Shown: piece by piece, positions 22,225-33,198 of the stretch
Layout: the number at the start of each line of letters is the position of its first letter
Numbering within the stretch: position 1 is the stretch's first letter
NCBI RefSeq assembly: GCF_002575655.3
Contig: NC_053040.3
Coordinates: 462,444,780 to 462,508,779 of the forward strand
DNA length: 64,000 nucleotides
Direction of reading: 5' to 3'
Origin: Aegilops tauschii subsp. strangulata
Taxonomy: Eukaryota; Streptophyta; Magnoliopsida; Poales; Poaceae
Notes under the pieces: generated by a model
Seen by the model: only the letters and a program-made list of their open reading frames with translations
Told to the model about the DNA's origin: nothing
Database searches by the model: none
Translations under genes and position numbers: made by a program

Positions 22225-23537
22225 TTGATCTACAGTACATAGTGTAAAGATTTAGACTAAGTTCATGATAATTAAGTTCATATAATCAAATTATTTAATG
22301 AACTCCCACTCAGATAGACATCCCTCTAGTTATCTAAGTGAAACATGATCCGAACTCAACTAGGCCGTGTCCGATCATCACGTGAGACGGACTAGTCAAG
22401 ATCGGTGAACATCTCCATGTTGATCGTATCTTCTATACGACTCATGCTCGACCTTTCGGTCCTCCGTGTTCCGAGGCCATGTCTGTACATGCTAGGCTCG
22501 TCAAGTCAACCTAAGTGTATTGCGTGTGTTCCGAGGCCATGTCTGTACATGCTAGGCTCGTCAACACCCGTTGTATGCGAACGTAAGAATCTATCACACC
22601 CGATCATCACGTGGTGCTTCGAAACGACGAACCTTCGCAACGGTGCACAGTTAGGGTGAACACTTTCTTGAAATTATTATAAGGGATCATCCTACTTGCT
22701 ACCGTCGTTCTAAGCAAATAAGATGCAAAAACATGATAAACATCACATGCAATCAAATAGTGACATGATATGGCCAATATCATCATGCTCCTTTGATCTC
22801 CATCTTCGGGGCACCATGATCATCTTCGTCACCGGCATGACACCATGATCTCCATCATCATGATCTCCATCATTGTGTCTTCATGAAGTTGTCACGCCAA
22901 CGATTACTTCTACTTCTATGGCTAACCGTTTAGCAACAAAGTAAAGTAAATTACATGGCGTTATTCAATGACACGCAGGTCATGCAAAATAATAAAGACA
23001 ACTCCTATGGCTCCTGCCGGTTGTCATACTCATCGACATGCAAGTCGTGATTCCTATTACAAGAATATGATCAATCTCATACATCACATATATCATTCAT
23101 CACATCTTCTGGCCATATCATATCACATATATCACTTGCTGCAAAAACAAGTTAGACGTCCTCTAATTGTTGTTGCAAGTTTTTACGTGGTTTGTAGGTT
23201 TCTAGCAAGAACGATTTCTTACCTACGTATGACCACAACGTGATTTGCCAATTTCTATTTACCCTTCATAAGGACCCTTTTCATCGAATCCGTTCCGACT
23301 AAAGTAGGAGAGACAGACACCCGCTAGCCACCTTATGCAACTAGTGCATGTCAGTCGGTGGAACCTGTCTCACGTAAGCGTACGTGTAAGGTCGGTCCGG
23401 GCCGCTTCATCCTACAATGCCGCCGAAACAAGAAACGACTAGTAGCGGCAAGAAGAATTGGCAACATCAACGCCCACAACTTCTTTGTGTTCTACTCGTG
23501 CATAGTAACTACGCATAGGCCTGGCTCATGATGCCAC
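22225..23537 (-). other. Leader of the young Copia element
   Basis: Untranslated leader between the 5'LTR and gag. The primer binding site on the minus strand is TGGCATCATGAGCC (23536-23523), next to the LTR. A unit of about 40 bp (CGTGTTCCGAGGCCATGTCT...) is repeated at 22466 and 22526. No gene seen. Confidence 0.8.
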
Positions 23538-25263
23538 TGTTGGGAATCGTAGCATAATTTTAAAATTTTCCTACGCTCACCAAGATGCATCTATGGAGTC
23601 TACTAGCAATGAGGGGAAGGGAGTGCATCTACATACCGTTGTAGATCGCGAGCGGAAGCGTTCCAATGAACGTGGATGACGGAGTCGTACTCGCCGTGAT
23701 CCAAATCACCGATGACCGAGTGCCGAACGTACGGCACCTCCGCGTTCAACACACGTACGGTGCAGCGACGTCTCCTCCTTTCTTGATCCAGAAAGGGGGA
23801 AGGAGAGGTTGATGGAGATCCAACAGCACGACGGCGTGGTGGTGGATGTAGCGGCTCTTCGGCAGGGCTTCGCCGAGCTTCTGCGCGAGAGAGAGAGGTG
23901 TTGTAGGGGAGGAGGGAGGCGCCAAAGGCTGTGTCTATGCTGCCCTCCCTCCCCCCCACTATTTATAGGACCCCTTGGGAGGGGGAAGCCGGCCAAAACC
24001 CATCTAGGGTTGGGGGGGCGGCGGCCAAGGGGGGGAAGGGGTTGCCTTGCCCCCCAAGGCAAGGGGGAACTCCCCCCCCCCCTAGGGTTCCCAACCCTAG
24101 GCGCATGGGGGGAGGCCCAAGGAGGCGCCCCAGCCCACTAGGGGCTGGTTCCCTTCCACTTTCAGCCCACGGGGCCCTCCGGGACAGGTGGCCCCACCCG
24201 GTGGACCCCCGGGACCCTTCCGGTGGTCCCGGTACAATACCGATAACCCCCGAAACTTTCCCGGTGGCCAAAACTGGACTTCCTATATATAATTCTTCAC
24301 CTCCGGACCATTCCGGAACCTCTTGTGACGTCCGGGATCTCATCCGGGACTCCGAACAACTTTCGGGTTTCCGCATACATATATCTCTACAACCCTAGCG
24401 TCACCGGACCTTAAGTGTGTAGACCCTACGGGTTCGGGAGACATGCAGACATGACCGAGACGCCTCTCCGGTCAATAACCAACAGCGGGATCTGGATACC
24501 CATGTTGGCTCCCACATGTTCCACGATGATATCATCGGGTGAACCACGGTGTCGAGGATTCAATCAATCCGTATGCAATTCCCTTTGTCAATCGGTATGT
24601 TACTTGCCCGAGATTCGATCGTCGGTATCCCAATACCTAGTTCAATCTCGTTACCGGCAAGTCTCTTTACTCGTACCGCAATGCATGATCCCGTGACTAA
24701 CGCCTTAGTCACATTGAGCTCATTATGATGATGCATTACCGAGTGGGCCCAGAGATACCTCTCCGTTTACACGGAGTGACAAATCCCAGTCTCGATCCGT
24801 GCCAACCCAACAGACACTTTCGGAGATACCCGTAATGCACCTTTATAGTCACCCAGTTACGTTGTGACGTTTGGCACACCCAAAGCACTCCTACGGTATC
24901 CGGGAGTTGCACGACCTCATGGTCTAAGGAAAAGATACTTGACATTGGAAAAGCACTAGCAAACGAAACTACACGATCTTTTATGCTAAGCTTAAGTTGG
25001 GTCTTGTCCATCACATCATTCTCCTAATGATGTGATCCCGTTATCAATGACATCCTATGTCCATAGTCAGGAAACCATGACTATCTGTTGATCAACGAGC
25101 TAGTCAACTAGAGGCTTACTAGGGACAGGTTGTGGTCTATGTATTCACACATGTATTACGATTTCCGGACAATACAATTATAGCATGAATAAAAGACTAT
25201 TATCATGAACACAGAAATATAATAATAACCATTTATTATTGCCTCTAGGGCATATTTCCAACA
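23538..25263 (-). repeat. 5' LTR of the young Copia element
   Basis: 1726 bp, nearly identical to 16484-18211. A TATA motif CTATAAATAG (minus strand, 23968-23959) lies in the GC-rich part and would drive transcription of the element toward lower coordinates. Confidence 0.92.
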
Positions 25264-26049
25264 GTGATCCCATGGTATGGTAAGCATTGTCAATTAATTA
25301 CGCTTTGTGTACTAACCCATGGTCTTCGTGAGAGTTCTTTGTGGGGTTAGGATGCGGTGTGCAAATTCAAGTGATGCATCACAAAGAGATCAAGTGCTTG
25401 AAGCTTGCCGTCCATTGTGGTGACAATGGACTTGTGAAGATGAGCCAAAGAGTGGCTCACCCATAGTGGACTATGGGGGAGCAATCATCTAGTCTTCATC
25501 GAGCCAACGCAATCAAGAAAGGTGGTCCAACTTGAGGGAGTCAAGATCGTCATCATCTAGCTCAAGTGGACCATGTGCAAGGCAAAGATTTGCCCTTGAT
25601 AGGTTTTCTATTTTACCGGTCTCATGGTGGTAGTTGGGAGACTGGGTTATAGGATCGTTTGTCGTACTATCAAGGGGGGCTCTCAAGTTGGTAGCTTGAT
25701 CGTATCGTTAGTAGAGAGCTCAAACCATTGCATCCTTGCATCATGTTTATTGGTTCTTGTTTGGTTCTCTTTATAAGTCTTAGATCTTATGGTCATCTTG
25801 ATGACAAGCTTGAGTTCATCGAAAACGGAGTTCGCATGCATCTTCTATGATGTTTTCGGTGTTGGAGGTTTTACCGGTCTTATCCAAGGAAGGGTTCTCA
25901 CCATTTTCTTATGGGCCTTTTCTCATTTGCTTATTATTGATATTTCTATCAAGATTGTGTTAGCCCATGTCGTTAGCTTTCCAACAAACTTGGTTTCGTT
26001 GAATTCGGAGTCCGTTTGCAGAAGTTGTGGCTGTTTTGGTAAAGGCTGC

Positions 26050-26443
26050 AGCGGTACTACCGCGGCTAGAGCGGATGTAAATTTTTACTACCACTCCAGA
26101 GCGGTACTACCGCGGCTCCTGAGCGGTAGTACTGCTCCAGAGCTGTACTACCGCGGCTCCTGAGCGGTTGTACCGCTCCGGACCAAAATCTCGTGTTTTG
26201 CTCAGCGGAGGTAGGCACGGAAGTATTTTTTTAGTACCGCACGCAAGCAGTAGTACCGCTACCATTTGCGGTAGTACCGCTATCCCTAGCGGTAGTACCG
26301 TGAGGTCGAGCGGTAGTACCGTGAGGACGAGCGGTAGTACCGCTCCAGCGGTTCTACTGGCCTTTTGCCTCCTCGCTGTTGTTTTTCAAAGGGGTTCTAC
26401 CGCCCTAGCGGTAGTACCGCTCCTTGGAGCGGTAGTACCGCTC
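26050..26443 (+). repeat. Palindrome array in the A 3' LTR
   Basis: Counterpart of 9075-9455, again built from AGCGGTAGTACCGCT units. It differs in unit number and in several point changes: one GGAGCGGTAGTACCGCTCC unit is missing near the 3' end, and extra GCGGTACTACCGCGGCT units occur at the 5' end. The TATA box ATATAAAAG follows at 26483-26491. Confidence 0.9.
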
Positions 26444-27006
26444 TGTGCAGGTTGTGAGCATAACGATTGGATTTTTCCCCACATATAAAAGGGGGTCTTC
26501 TTCCCCATTGAACCTCATCTCTTGAGCTCGTGTTCTTCCCCCATTGTTGACCTTCTTCGAGCTTGCTAACTCTCAATCCCTCCATGGATTCTTGCTAGTT
26601 TTTGAGGGAAAGGAGAGAGGAGATCTAGATCCACATTTCCACCAATCATTTTCTCCTCTATGTGAGGGGAACCCCTTGGATCTAGTTCTTGGTGTTCTCC
26701 TTCTTGTTCTTCCTCTCATTTTCCTCCCTAGCATTAGTTGCTTCGGTGGGATTTGAGAGAGAAGGACTTGGGCACTCCGTGTGCCCTCGCCATCGCATTT
26801 GGTGCATCGGTTTGAGTTCTCCACGGTAATACGTGGAAGTTACAAGTTGAGAAGCTTATTACTCTTGGATGCTTGGTACCCTTGAGCTTGTTCCTCTTGG
26901 GTGCTTGGGCGCCGTAGACGGTTGGTGGTGTTCGGAGCTCAACATTGTGGTGTAAAGCTCCGGGCAAGCGTCGGGGTCTCTAATTAGGTTGTGGAGATCG
27001 CCCCGA

Positions 27007-27118
27007 GCAATTTGACGGGTTTCGGTGACCGCCCCCAAGGGTTGCCAAAGTGTACAGGTTCGGTGACCGCCCCCAATGGTTGCCATTTGTACGGGTTCGG
27101 TGACCGCCCTCAAGGGTC
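27007..27118 (+). repeat. Triplicated motif, A 3' LTR copy
   Basis: Three units with the core GGTGACCGCCC, matching 10027-10140. Confidence 0.85.
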
Positions 27119-27506
27119 CCTTAGTGGAATCACGGCATCTTGCATTGTGCGAGGGCGCGAGGAGATTACGGTGGCCCTAGTGGCTTCTTGGGGAGCATTG
27201 TGCCTCCACACCGCTCCAAACGGAGATTAGCATCCGCAAGGGTGTGAACTTCGGGATACACCGTTGTCTCCGCGTGCCTCAGTTATCTCTTACCCGAACT
27301 CTTTACTTATGCACTTTACTTTGTGATAGCCATATTGTTTCTTGTCATATATCTTGCTATCACCTAGTAGTTTATCTTGCTTACCATAAGTTGTTGGTGC
27401 ACATAGGTGAGCCTAGTTTTTGTAGGTTTTGTGCTTGACAAATTAACCGCTAGGTTTATTCCGCTTCACCCCCCCCCCCCCGGTAGGCGACATCCATGAT
27501 CTTTCA

Positions 27507-28025
27507 ATGTGCTTGTGAAGCAAGTTTATCTTTGAGTTGAGGTTGCCACGAAACCGTGGACACGCGAAGATCTTGCCCCCGGCCGGGCACCCAAGAGGAC
27601 TGAATGCATCAGCATGGGTGATCACATCTTGTTCCTACATGGCCAGGGCGTAGGCTTCCCGTGTGTAGAATAAGAGACCATCGGTGAGGAAGCGTGCATC
27701 TGGGGCACGTGGCAGCGGAAAATCCTGCAACGAAGACATGCGGGAAGCTAGCAACATTTGTTATGCAGTTCTACATGATCGACTCTATATCATAGTTTTG
27801 TTTGGCCTATCTTTATGCCATACTAGTAAAATGTCTGTACGTTGCTACACGTTACAATGGATATAATTGAATCAAACAAATGATTAGGGTCAATTTCAAA
27901 GTCGAAGTTCATTTCTCTCGTACGTACGAGCGTGTTCGGACATCAAACGGGAGCCTACCAGGCTCCCCAAAATTCAATCATCTGGACAGTCGGGGCTCCT
28001 CCAAATCTAGACCATATGTCCAAGA
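27507..28025. other. Unrecognised flank right of element A
   Basis: No gene recognised. Near 27820-27860 the motif ACTAGTAAAATGTCTGTACG followed by TTGCTACACGTTAC resembles the common grass transposon-end motif CCCGTGCGTTGCAACG. A similar motif in the same orientation occurs at about 29766. This hints at degraded transposon ends but is not enough to call an element. Confidence 0.4.
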
Positions 28026-29110
28026 GAAATGTGGTTGGCCGGACTATCCGTCATGTTATCTCGAACACATGGGCCCAACATAAAAAAACCACCCCACGAC
28101 GTACCCTTTCATTTTCCTGCCGAAAGCTCCCCTTCCCGCCTGGTTTCCCACCATAGCGAGACTTTCTTCGCTGGAGCCCTCTCCTCTAAAACCGGATGAC
28201 GCCAACCTCACCTGCGGCATGGCACCCTCTCTCCTCCACACCGTACTTCTTGACGGACTGCCAAGGAGGAGTCCCCCTCCAATCGCCCCGCTCTCCTCCC
28301 TGATCGCCTGTCCCCATGTTCGTGTCGATCCGCCGTCCCATCAAGGGGGCAGGAGGCGTGCACCGCCCGTGACGCCCCCTGAGCGAAGAAGGTAGATTCA
28401 ATGTCTCCCGAGCCATTGCCATGTTGTAACATACAGTTAATGTCATGCATTTCCACAAAAAATATGATGTCCATTGTTGGGCACACCTCACCTTCGTCGT
28501 GGCGTCCCCTCTCTCTCACCTTGTACTTCTCCATGGACTGCCAAGGAGGTGTCCCCCGCCAATCGCCCGCTCTCCGCCCTGGTCCCCTCCCCTTGTGATC
28601 GTGCCGATTCGCCACCCACCCAACTCTCCGCCCTGTTTCCCTCCCCTTGTATGAAATGTGGTTGTCCGAACTATCCGTAATGTTATCTCCAACACGTGGG
28701 CCCAACAAAAAACACCCCACGATGCACCATTTCCTTTTCTTGTCGGGCCCTCCCCTTCCCGCTCAGTTTCCCGCTGTAGCGGGACATTTCTCACTGGAGC
28801 CCTCTCCTTTAAAACCCGACGACGCCAACCTCAACTTTGCCATGGAACCCTCTCTCCTTCACACCTTACTTCTTCACGGACCACCAAGGAGGAGCCCCCC
28901 GCCAACCGCGTCGCACTCCGCCCTGATCCCCTTCCACCGTGTTCATGTTGATCCACCACCCCTATCAAGGGCAGGAGGCGTGTGCCGCCCATGACGCACC
29001 CCCGAGCCAAGAAGGCAGATCCAATGTTTCATGTGTCATTGCCACATTGTAACATATAGTTGAATGTCGTGCATTCGACAAAAATATGATTTCCATTGTT
29101 GGGCATGCAA
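28026..29110 (+). repeat. GC-rich low-copy repeat, two full units and one partial
   Basis: A unit of about 460 bp starts GAAATGTGGTTG(G/T)CCG(G/A)ACTATCCG and ends at a motif like TCCATTGTTGGGCA. It is present at about 28026-28489 and again at 28651-29110. A partial copy of the middle (ACTTCTCCATGGACTGCCAAGGAGG) fills 28490-28650. The copies are diverged and carry small indels. No conserved reading frame spans both full units, so coding is doubtful. The family was not recognised. Confidence 0.75.
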
Positions 29111-29424
29111 CTTATATGCCACCGTGTCCGTTATTAACTCTTGAAGCAACCAAACAATGCATTTAGACTTCTATCCTAACTTAAAAATTATGTCTTATGA
29201 AAAATATAAGAACCGCTCGCTCATGTAATTTGCTGGAAATCAATCTCTAATGAAATGTAATTTGTCACATTTTCCAAAGTAAGGAAATTATTCCGCTCAG
29301 ACATCCATAACTGAAACAGAACAATCCTAACCCCCATCCAGATCCACATCTACATATGTTGCATAATATAAGTAGGAGGCCCACATGTGTCCACATAATT
29401 TTTGACGGGACAAGTGGACATCCC
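29111..29424. other. AT-rich spacer, nothing recognised
   Basis: No open frame, terminal repeat or RNA gene is visible in this short stretch between the GC-rich repeat and the LINE fragment. Confidence 0.5.
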
Positions 29425-29435
29425 ACATAATCTCA

Positions 29436-29674
29436 ACGACAACAATGGACCTTATGGTGCCATCATCAAGGAGATTAGAGTCCAACAATTATCCTTTTTT
29501 ATGTAATTTTTGTTTTGAAGGTCGTTTGAACAACTTAGAAGCTCATAAGTTAGCCAAGCATTCTCTATCCTTGGGTCCGGGACGCCACGTTTGGTTTGGC
29601 CAACCCCATGACCTGAACTGTATCCCACTTCATGTGGTTTTCGATGAATAAAGCTTGACTATTTCCCTAAAAAA
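29436..29674 (+). mobile_element. 5'-truncated LINE (RNase H tail and poly-A)
   Basis: A 239-bp insert flanked by the direct repeat ACATAATCTCA (29425-29435 and 29675-29685) and ending in a short A run. The translation contains EAHKLAKHSLSLGPGRHVWF and FGQPHDLNCIPLHVV, the typical C-terminus of plant L1-type non-LTR polyproteins (RNase H-like domain), followed by a stop at 29649. A frameshift near 29490 separates this from upstream LINE-like residues. Severe 5' truncation, target duplication and A tail are the hallmarks of target-primed reverse transcription. It is a dead copy. Confidence 0.85.
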
Positions 29675-29685
29675 ACATAATCTCA

Positions 29686-31866
29686 TGTCAATGATTCAAC
29701 TAAACTGTTGTATCGAAACATAATACTGACACTTCAAGTAACCTACTACTGATCCTAGTTAATTGCCCCGTGCGTTGCAACGAGGGCATATATATATTTT
29801 AGTAAGTCAACATTAGTTGTATCCCACATACATATTCAAAATATTCTTGCACACCAGGCTACATTGGCAACTTCTTTTTTACCGGTAAACCACACTCCTT
29901 TTATTCCTCATTTTTTCTTGCGACAAAAAATATTTCTCAGAGTGATATGTGAATGGATATATGGACAACCATAATAATATATGAAGAGCTAAAAACTATT
30001 TAATCAAAGAATTTAAGATTGTATCCATAATGCATTTGACAATGATTCATCTCTATAAATGTTGCCTTGTGCTATCAACCATTGATTCCTTTCCATAGAT
30101 TTGGTCTTTAAAGATTGATTATAGATCTCCGTGATTGATTCCTTACTATTTTTGAAAAATAAAAACATGATTAAGTAGATAGGTGGACTAAAACCAGTGT
30201 GGGAGATTTAACCGGAATGGAGGTGACGCTACAAAATCACAATGGCTTACATGTCTGTGTCGATTCTAATAGCATGCCCAGCAAAACAAACCTATTGATA
30301 TTTGAAAAAATAAACAGTAAAAAAAGAAATCAAAAAATGAAACATAGAAAAAATGAAAAATAAAAACGCGAGCACACGTCAAAATGGGCCAACTAACTTT
30401 GATTATAATTGATGTATTATTGAGTTTGATTTGATTTGGGTATGGGTAGTAAAAGACATGAAAAGTTCGGATTTAGTTGATATTTTTTTTAAGATTTGAT
30501 TTGAAAGAGCTAATGCACGATATTTAATTGAGTTAATGCAGGCGTCAAATGAGCCGGTGCAAATTGCTGCGCTTGAGCCAAAGTCCGATAAGTTCTCCTG
30601 AGAGAAAAGCGCTTGTGATCCATCAAGGTCCTATTCGATCAAAAAGAAAAGGAAATTATGCCACTGCCGCTCCACTAGTCGCAGTGCCATTGGTGGCCAG
30701 CGTAGAGCGCCTTTTCACCAGCAGCGCACAATTACCCCGTTAATTACGTGATGTCCTCCGGTAATTACAGCGGCAAAGCGAGTAAACCGATTAGCGCAGG
30801 TTTCCGTGCGACTCGCGTGTATGGCAGCAAAATTTGCCTGCTCGGGACGGGAGCATTGATGGGCGGCTTAACTGCACCGGCAAAATGCCAACCCAGCTCC
30901 GGCTCCACCGCCGCCGCTCCGGATGAACTGAAAAATCAAAATGTTAACCGACAGCCCAGATGCCGTTTGACCTCGCAGTAATGGCGTGGTTGCATTAACA
31001 TTTCTGACTCAAAACTACTCCTAGTAAAAAGAGTGGAGTAGAGTACAGATGGCCAGGCCCAGGAGTAAATGCAGCAGTGGAGTATCCTGGTAAACCTCTG
31101 AATCACCGGGTCCATGAAAATTTTGAATCTTTGGCCACATGAACGCTGGTCCAAAATTGCAAGCAAGAGCTCCTCTGGTTCAGCTCTGGCTCGGTTCAGT
31201 CGCTCAGTGCCACAGCCAGCAAGCTCCTGCATCTTTCTGGAGGTGATGACAGGAGAAAAAATCCGCGTTGATCTGCATCTTTTTCACAGCCGGGGCCAAG
31301 AGGTTCAGATCAGATGCGTTGCCCAACTCGACAGCATACGCGTGCGTGGCTGGCCTGGGAGGAGCGAAAGCGACGCCGCCAAATTTCCGGAAGCTGCCGA
31401 CCGACGGAGGACTGTGCTGTGGTGGCGCAGCGGCAGCAACGCTCACTTGCTCACATGTGCGATCACGCGCCGACAGACCAAACAAATCCCACTTTCCAAC
31501 TGTGCAGCGCCTCCCTTGTCCCGCCTCCGCATCGCCATGATTGATCGGCGATCTTTACCGGAAAAGAATCCATGATTGATGATGCATGCACCTCCAATCT
31601 GCTGCTGCCATGCAAAATTCACCAGCGATCTGAAACGATTTGCTCGCCAGGTCAACACGGCAGCTGAGTTGATCTGAAATGATCTGCTGCTGAGGGATCT
31701 TGTGGGTTTTACAGGTTATACTCGCCGCTGCGAATTTGCAACCACTGGCGATCTACGAGGACGGAGGAAGAAGAAGAGATTCTTAACTAACTGAACAAAA
31801 GAAAGAATTTGGTTTCATTTTTCTCTTTCGTTGGGGTGTTGATCGACAATGGCGATGCTGGTCTGG
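29686..31866. other. Intergenic DNA downstream of the ATL gene
   Basis: 29686-30540 is AT-rich with no supported gene; CCCGTGCGTTGCAACG near 29766 is a possible transposon-end motif. 30541-31700 is more GC-rich but its short open frames on both strands show no recognisable domain. 31700-31866 is probably the 3' untranslated region of the ATL gene, though no clear polyadenylation signal was identified. Confidence 0.5.
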
Positions 31867-33198
31867 TCACGAGCAGTCTCCGACTCGGTTGGACTGCGGC
31901 CGGCCGCCGACGACCCAGAGCAGGGTGCGCCGGGCGAACGACGGCCGCTCCTCCGCGAGCGACGACACCACGCTGTTGCCGCCGCCGCTGCCCGTCTCCA
32001 CGTCGCCCCAGTCCGCCTCGCTCCCGCTCTTGCGCTCGCCCCCTGCCTCCTCCTCGCCGTCCTTGCTGCCGCTCCTCATCGGCCACCGGAACGACACCGT
32101 CCGCCGCCCGCCCGCCTCGGGGTCCCCTTTCCTGGACGACGCCGGCGGCACCATCCAGATCTTGGACTCGGAGAAGCTGTCCTTGGTGAGCTTCGCCGCG
32201 GCGGGCAGGTCGGGGGGAGGCTGCTGCTTCCGTGTTGTCGTCGCCGGGATCACCGGGTAGCGGAGCGAGGAGGATTCCCCGCGGCGCCTGGACGCGCCGA
32301 ACTCGCACTCCGACATGGCGCCGCCGCCGCGCCGCGCCCTGGAGAACGCCGGCCGCTTCTTCTTGGGCGGCGGCTTGGCGATGGCCACGCGGAGCGACGC
32401 CTGCTCCTCCATGACGTACTCGTAGGAGCCCATGGAGTGGCACCGCCTCTGCCCGAGCCCTGCGTCGGCGTCGGCATTGGCGTCGCTGCTGGTGCCCGCT
32501 CCGTCCCCTGCGCCGGCGCCGGCCTCCACGCACATGAACTTGCCCAGCTTCACCTCGACCACCTCCTCGGCCCCGTCGAGCCCCGGGACGCGCACGGCCA
32601 CGCCGCTCGGCTCGGCGTCGGCGCGCCTGGCCGAGCCTGCCAGGTCGCGGGAGCTCTCGGCGGACTCGAGCACCATGAGCACCGGGCTGCAGGTGGGCTC
32701 GAGGTCGCCGGCGGCGAGGAGGCTTTGGCGGCAGAGCGGGCAGGTGGAGTGCGAGAGCAGCCAGGTGTCGATGCACTCGAGGTGGAACGCGTGGCTGCAC
32801 TTGGGCAGCAGCCGGAGCTGGTCGTCCGGCGCGAACTCGCAGAGGCAGACGGCGCAGTCGAACGGGTCCTTGCCGCCCTCTCCGGCGCCGACGACGACGT
32901 TGCGGTAGAGGAAGACGGGGAGCGCGTCGATGAAGGCCTGGTCGACGCCGGCGTCGTGGAGGTGGAAGAGCTGCTGCAGCTGGCCCTGGAAGGCGGTGAC
33001 GCTGCCCTCGGCGTCGTCGCGGGCCGCCCGACGCCGGCGCCGCAGCCGCAGCAGGTGGCGCGCCAGCAGGTGCAGCAGGCCGCAGACGAAGAAGACGATC
33101 GCCAGCACCGCCACGATGAAGAGGATGCTGGGGCTGATCTTGGTCTCCACCGTCTCCAGCGCCGACGACCCCGGCGCCGTCCACGACGAGTTGCTCAT
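31867..33198 (-). CDS. ATL-family RING-H2 E3 ubiquitin ligase (443 aa, intronless)
   Basis: Membrane-anchored E3 ligase that would transfer ubiquitin from an E2 to unknown substrates, probably at the plasma or endomembrane. It has a single transmembrane segment at about 24-50 (ILFIVAVLAIVFFVCGLL), then a basic stretch RLRRRRRAAR. The ATL signature GVD..FIDALPVFLY is at 84-98. The RING-H2 finger is C115, C118, C134, H136, H139, C142, C153, C156, with the conserved W146 and P154. A long acidic, Ser/Gly-rich tail follows; it carries short conserved-looking blocks (KIWMVPP, TVSFRWPMRS) but no second domain. The start is the first in-frame ATG (33198-33196, context GGACCATGAG); longer versions would need a GTG or TTG. 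Lack of introns is usual for ATLs. It resembles the longer ATL13/ATL46-like members; the exact orthologue is not assigned. Confidence 0.93.
   Translation of the reverse strand: MSNSSWTAPGSSALETVETKISPSILFIVAVLAIVFFVCGLLHLLARHLLRLRRRRRAARDDAEGSVTAFQGQLQQLFHLHDAGVDQAFIDALPVFLYRNVVVGAGEGGKDPFDCAVCLCEFAPDDQLRLLPKCSHAFHLECIDTWLLSHSTCPLCRQSLLAAGDLEPTCSPVLMVLESAESSRDLAGSARRADAEPSGVAVRVPGLDGAEEVVEVKLGKFMCVEAGAGAGDGAGTSSDANADADAGLGQRRCHSMGSYEYVMEEQASLRVAIAKPPPKKKRPAFSRARRGGGAMSECEFGASRRRGESSSLRYPVIPATTTRKQQPPPDLPAAAKLTKDSFSESKIWMVPPASSRKGDPEAGGRRTVSFRWPMRSGSKDGEEEAGGERKSGSEADWGDVETGSGGGNSVVSSLAEERPSFARRTLLWVVGGRPQSNRVGDCS

Larger units (their letters stand above)
16484..25263 (-). mobile_element. Young, structurally complete BARE/WIS-type Copia element
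   Basis: 8780 bp, minus strand, bounded by the perfect 5-bp target duplication GTGAT (16479-16483 and 25264-25268). The empty site GGGATCAAGTGATCCCATGG survives near 1251 in the A 5'LTR. Length, LTR size (1728 and 1726 bp), LTR ends TGTTGG/CCAACA, a methionine-tRNA-like primer binding site and one uninterrupted gag-pol frame all fit the BARE-1/WIS/Angela family. By eye only about six substitutions and a few homopolymer length changes separate the two LTRs. All parts needed for autonomous retrotransposition appear present. Confidence 0.93.
16253..27506 (+). mobile_element. 3' LTR of element A (split by a young Copia element)
   Basis: Starts TGAAAG right after the polypurine tract and ends CTTTCA at 27506. 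It is interrupted by 16484-25263; with that removed it is about 2.47 kb. Compared with the 5'LTR it lacks roughly 110 bp near 16450 and about 90 bp near 25355, and has many scattered substitutions. The insertion of element A is therefore much older than the Copia element inside it. The bases ATGTG at 27507-27511 would be the right half of the target duplication; the left half is outside the window. Confidence 0.85.

Noticed and set aside
30541..31700. Possible short genes downstream of the ATL gene
   Set aside because: Overlapping short frames on both strands with low-complexity translations; nothing family-like was recognised.
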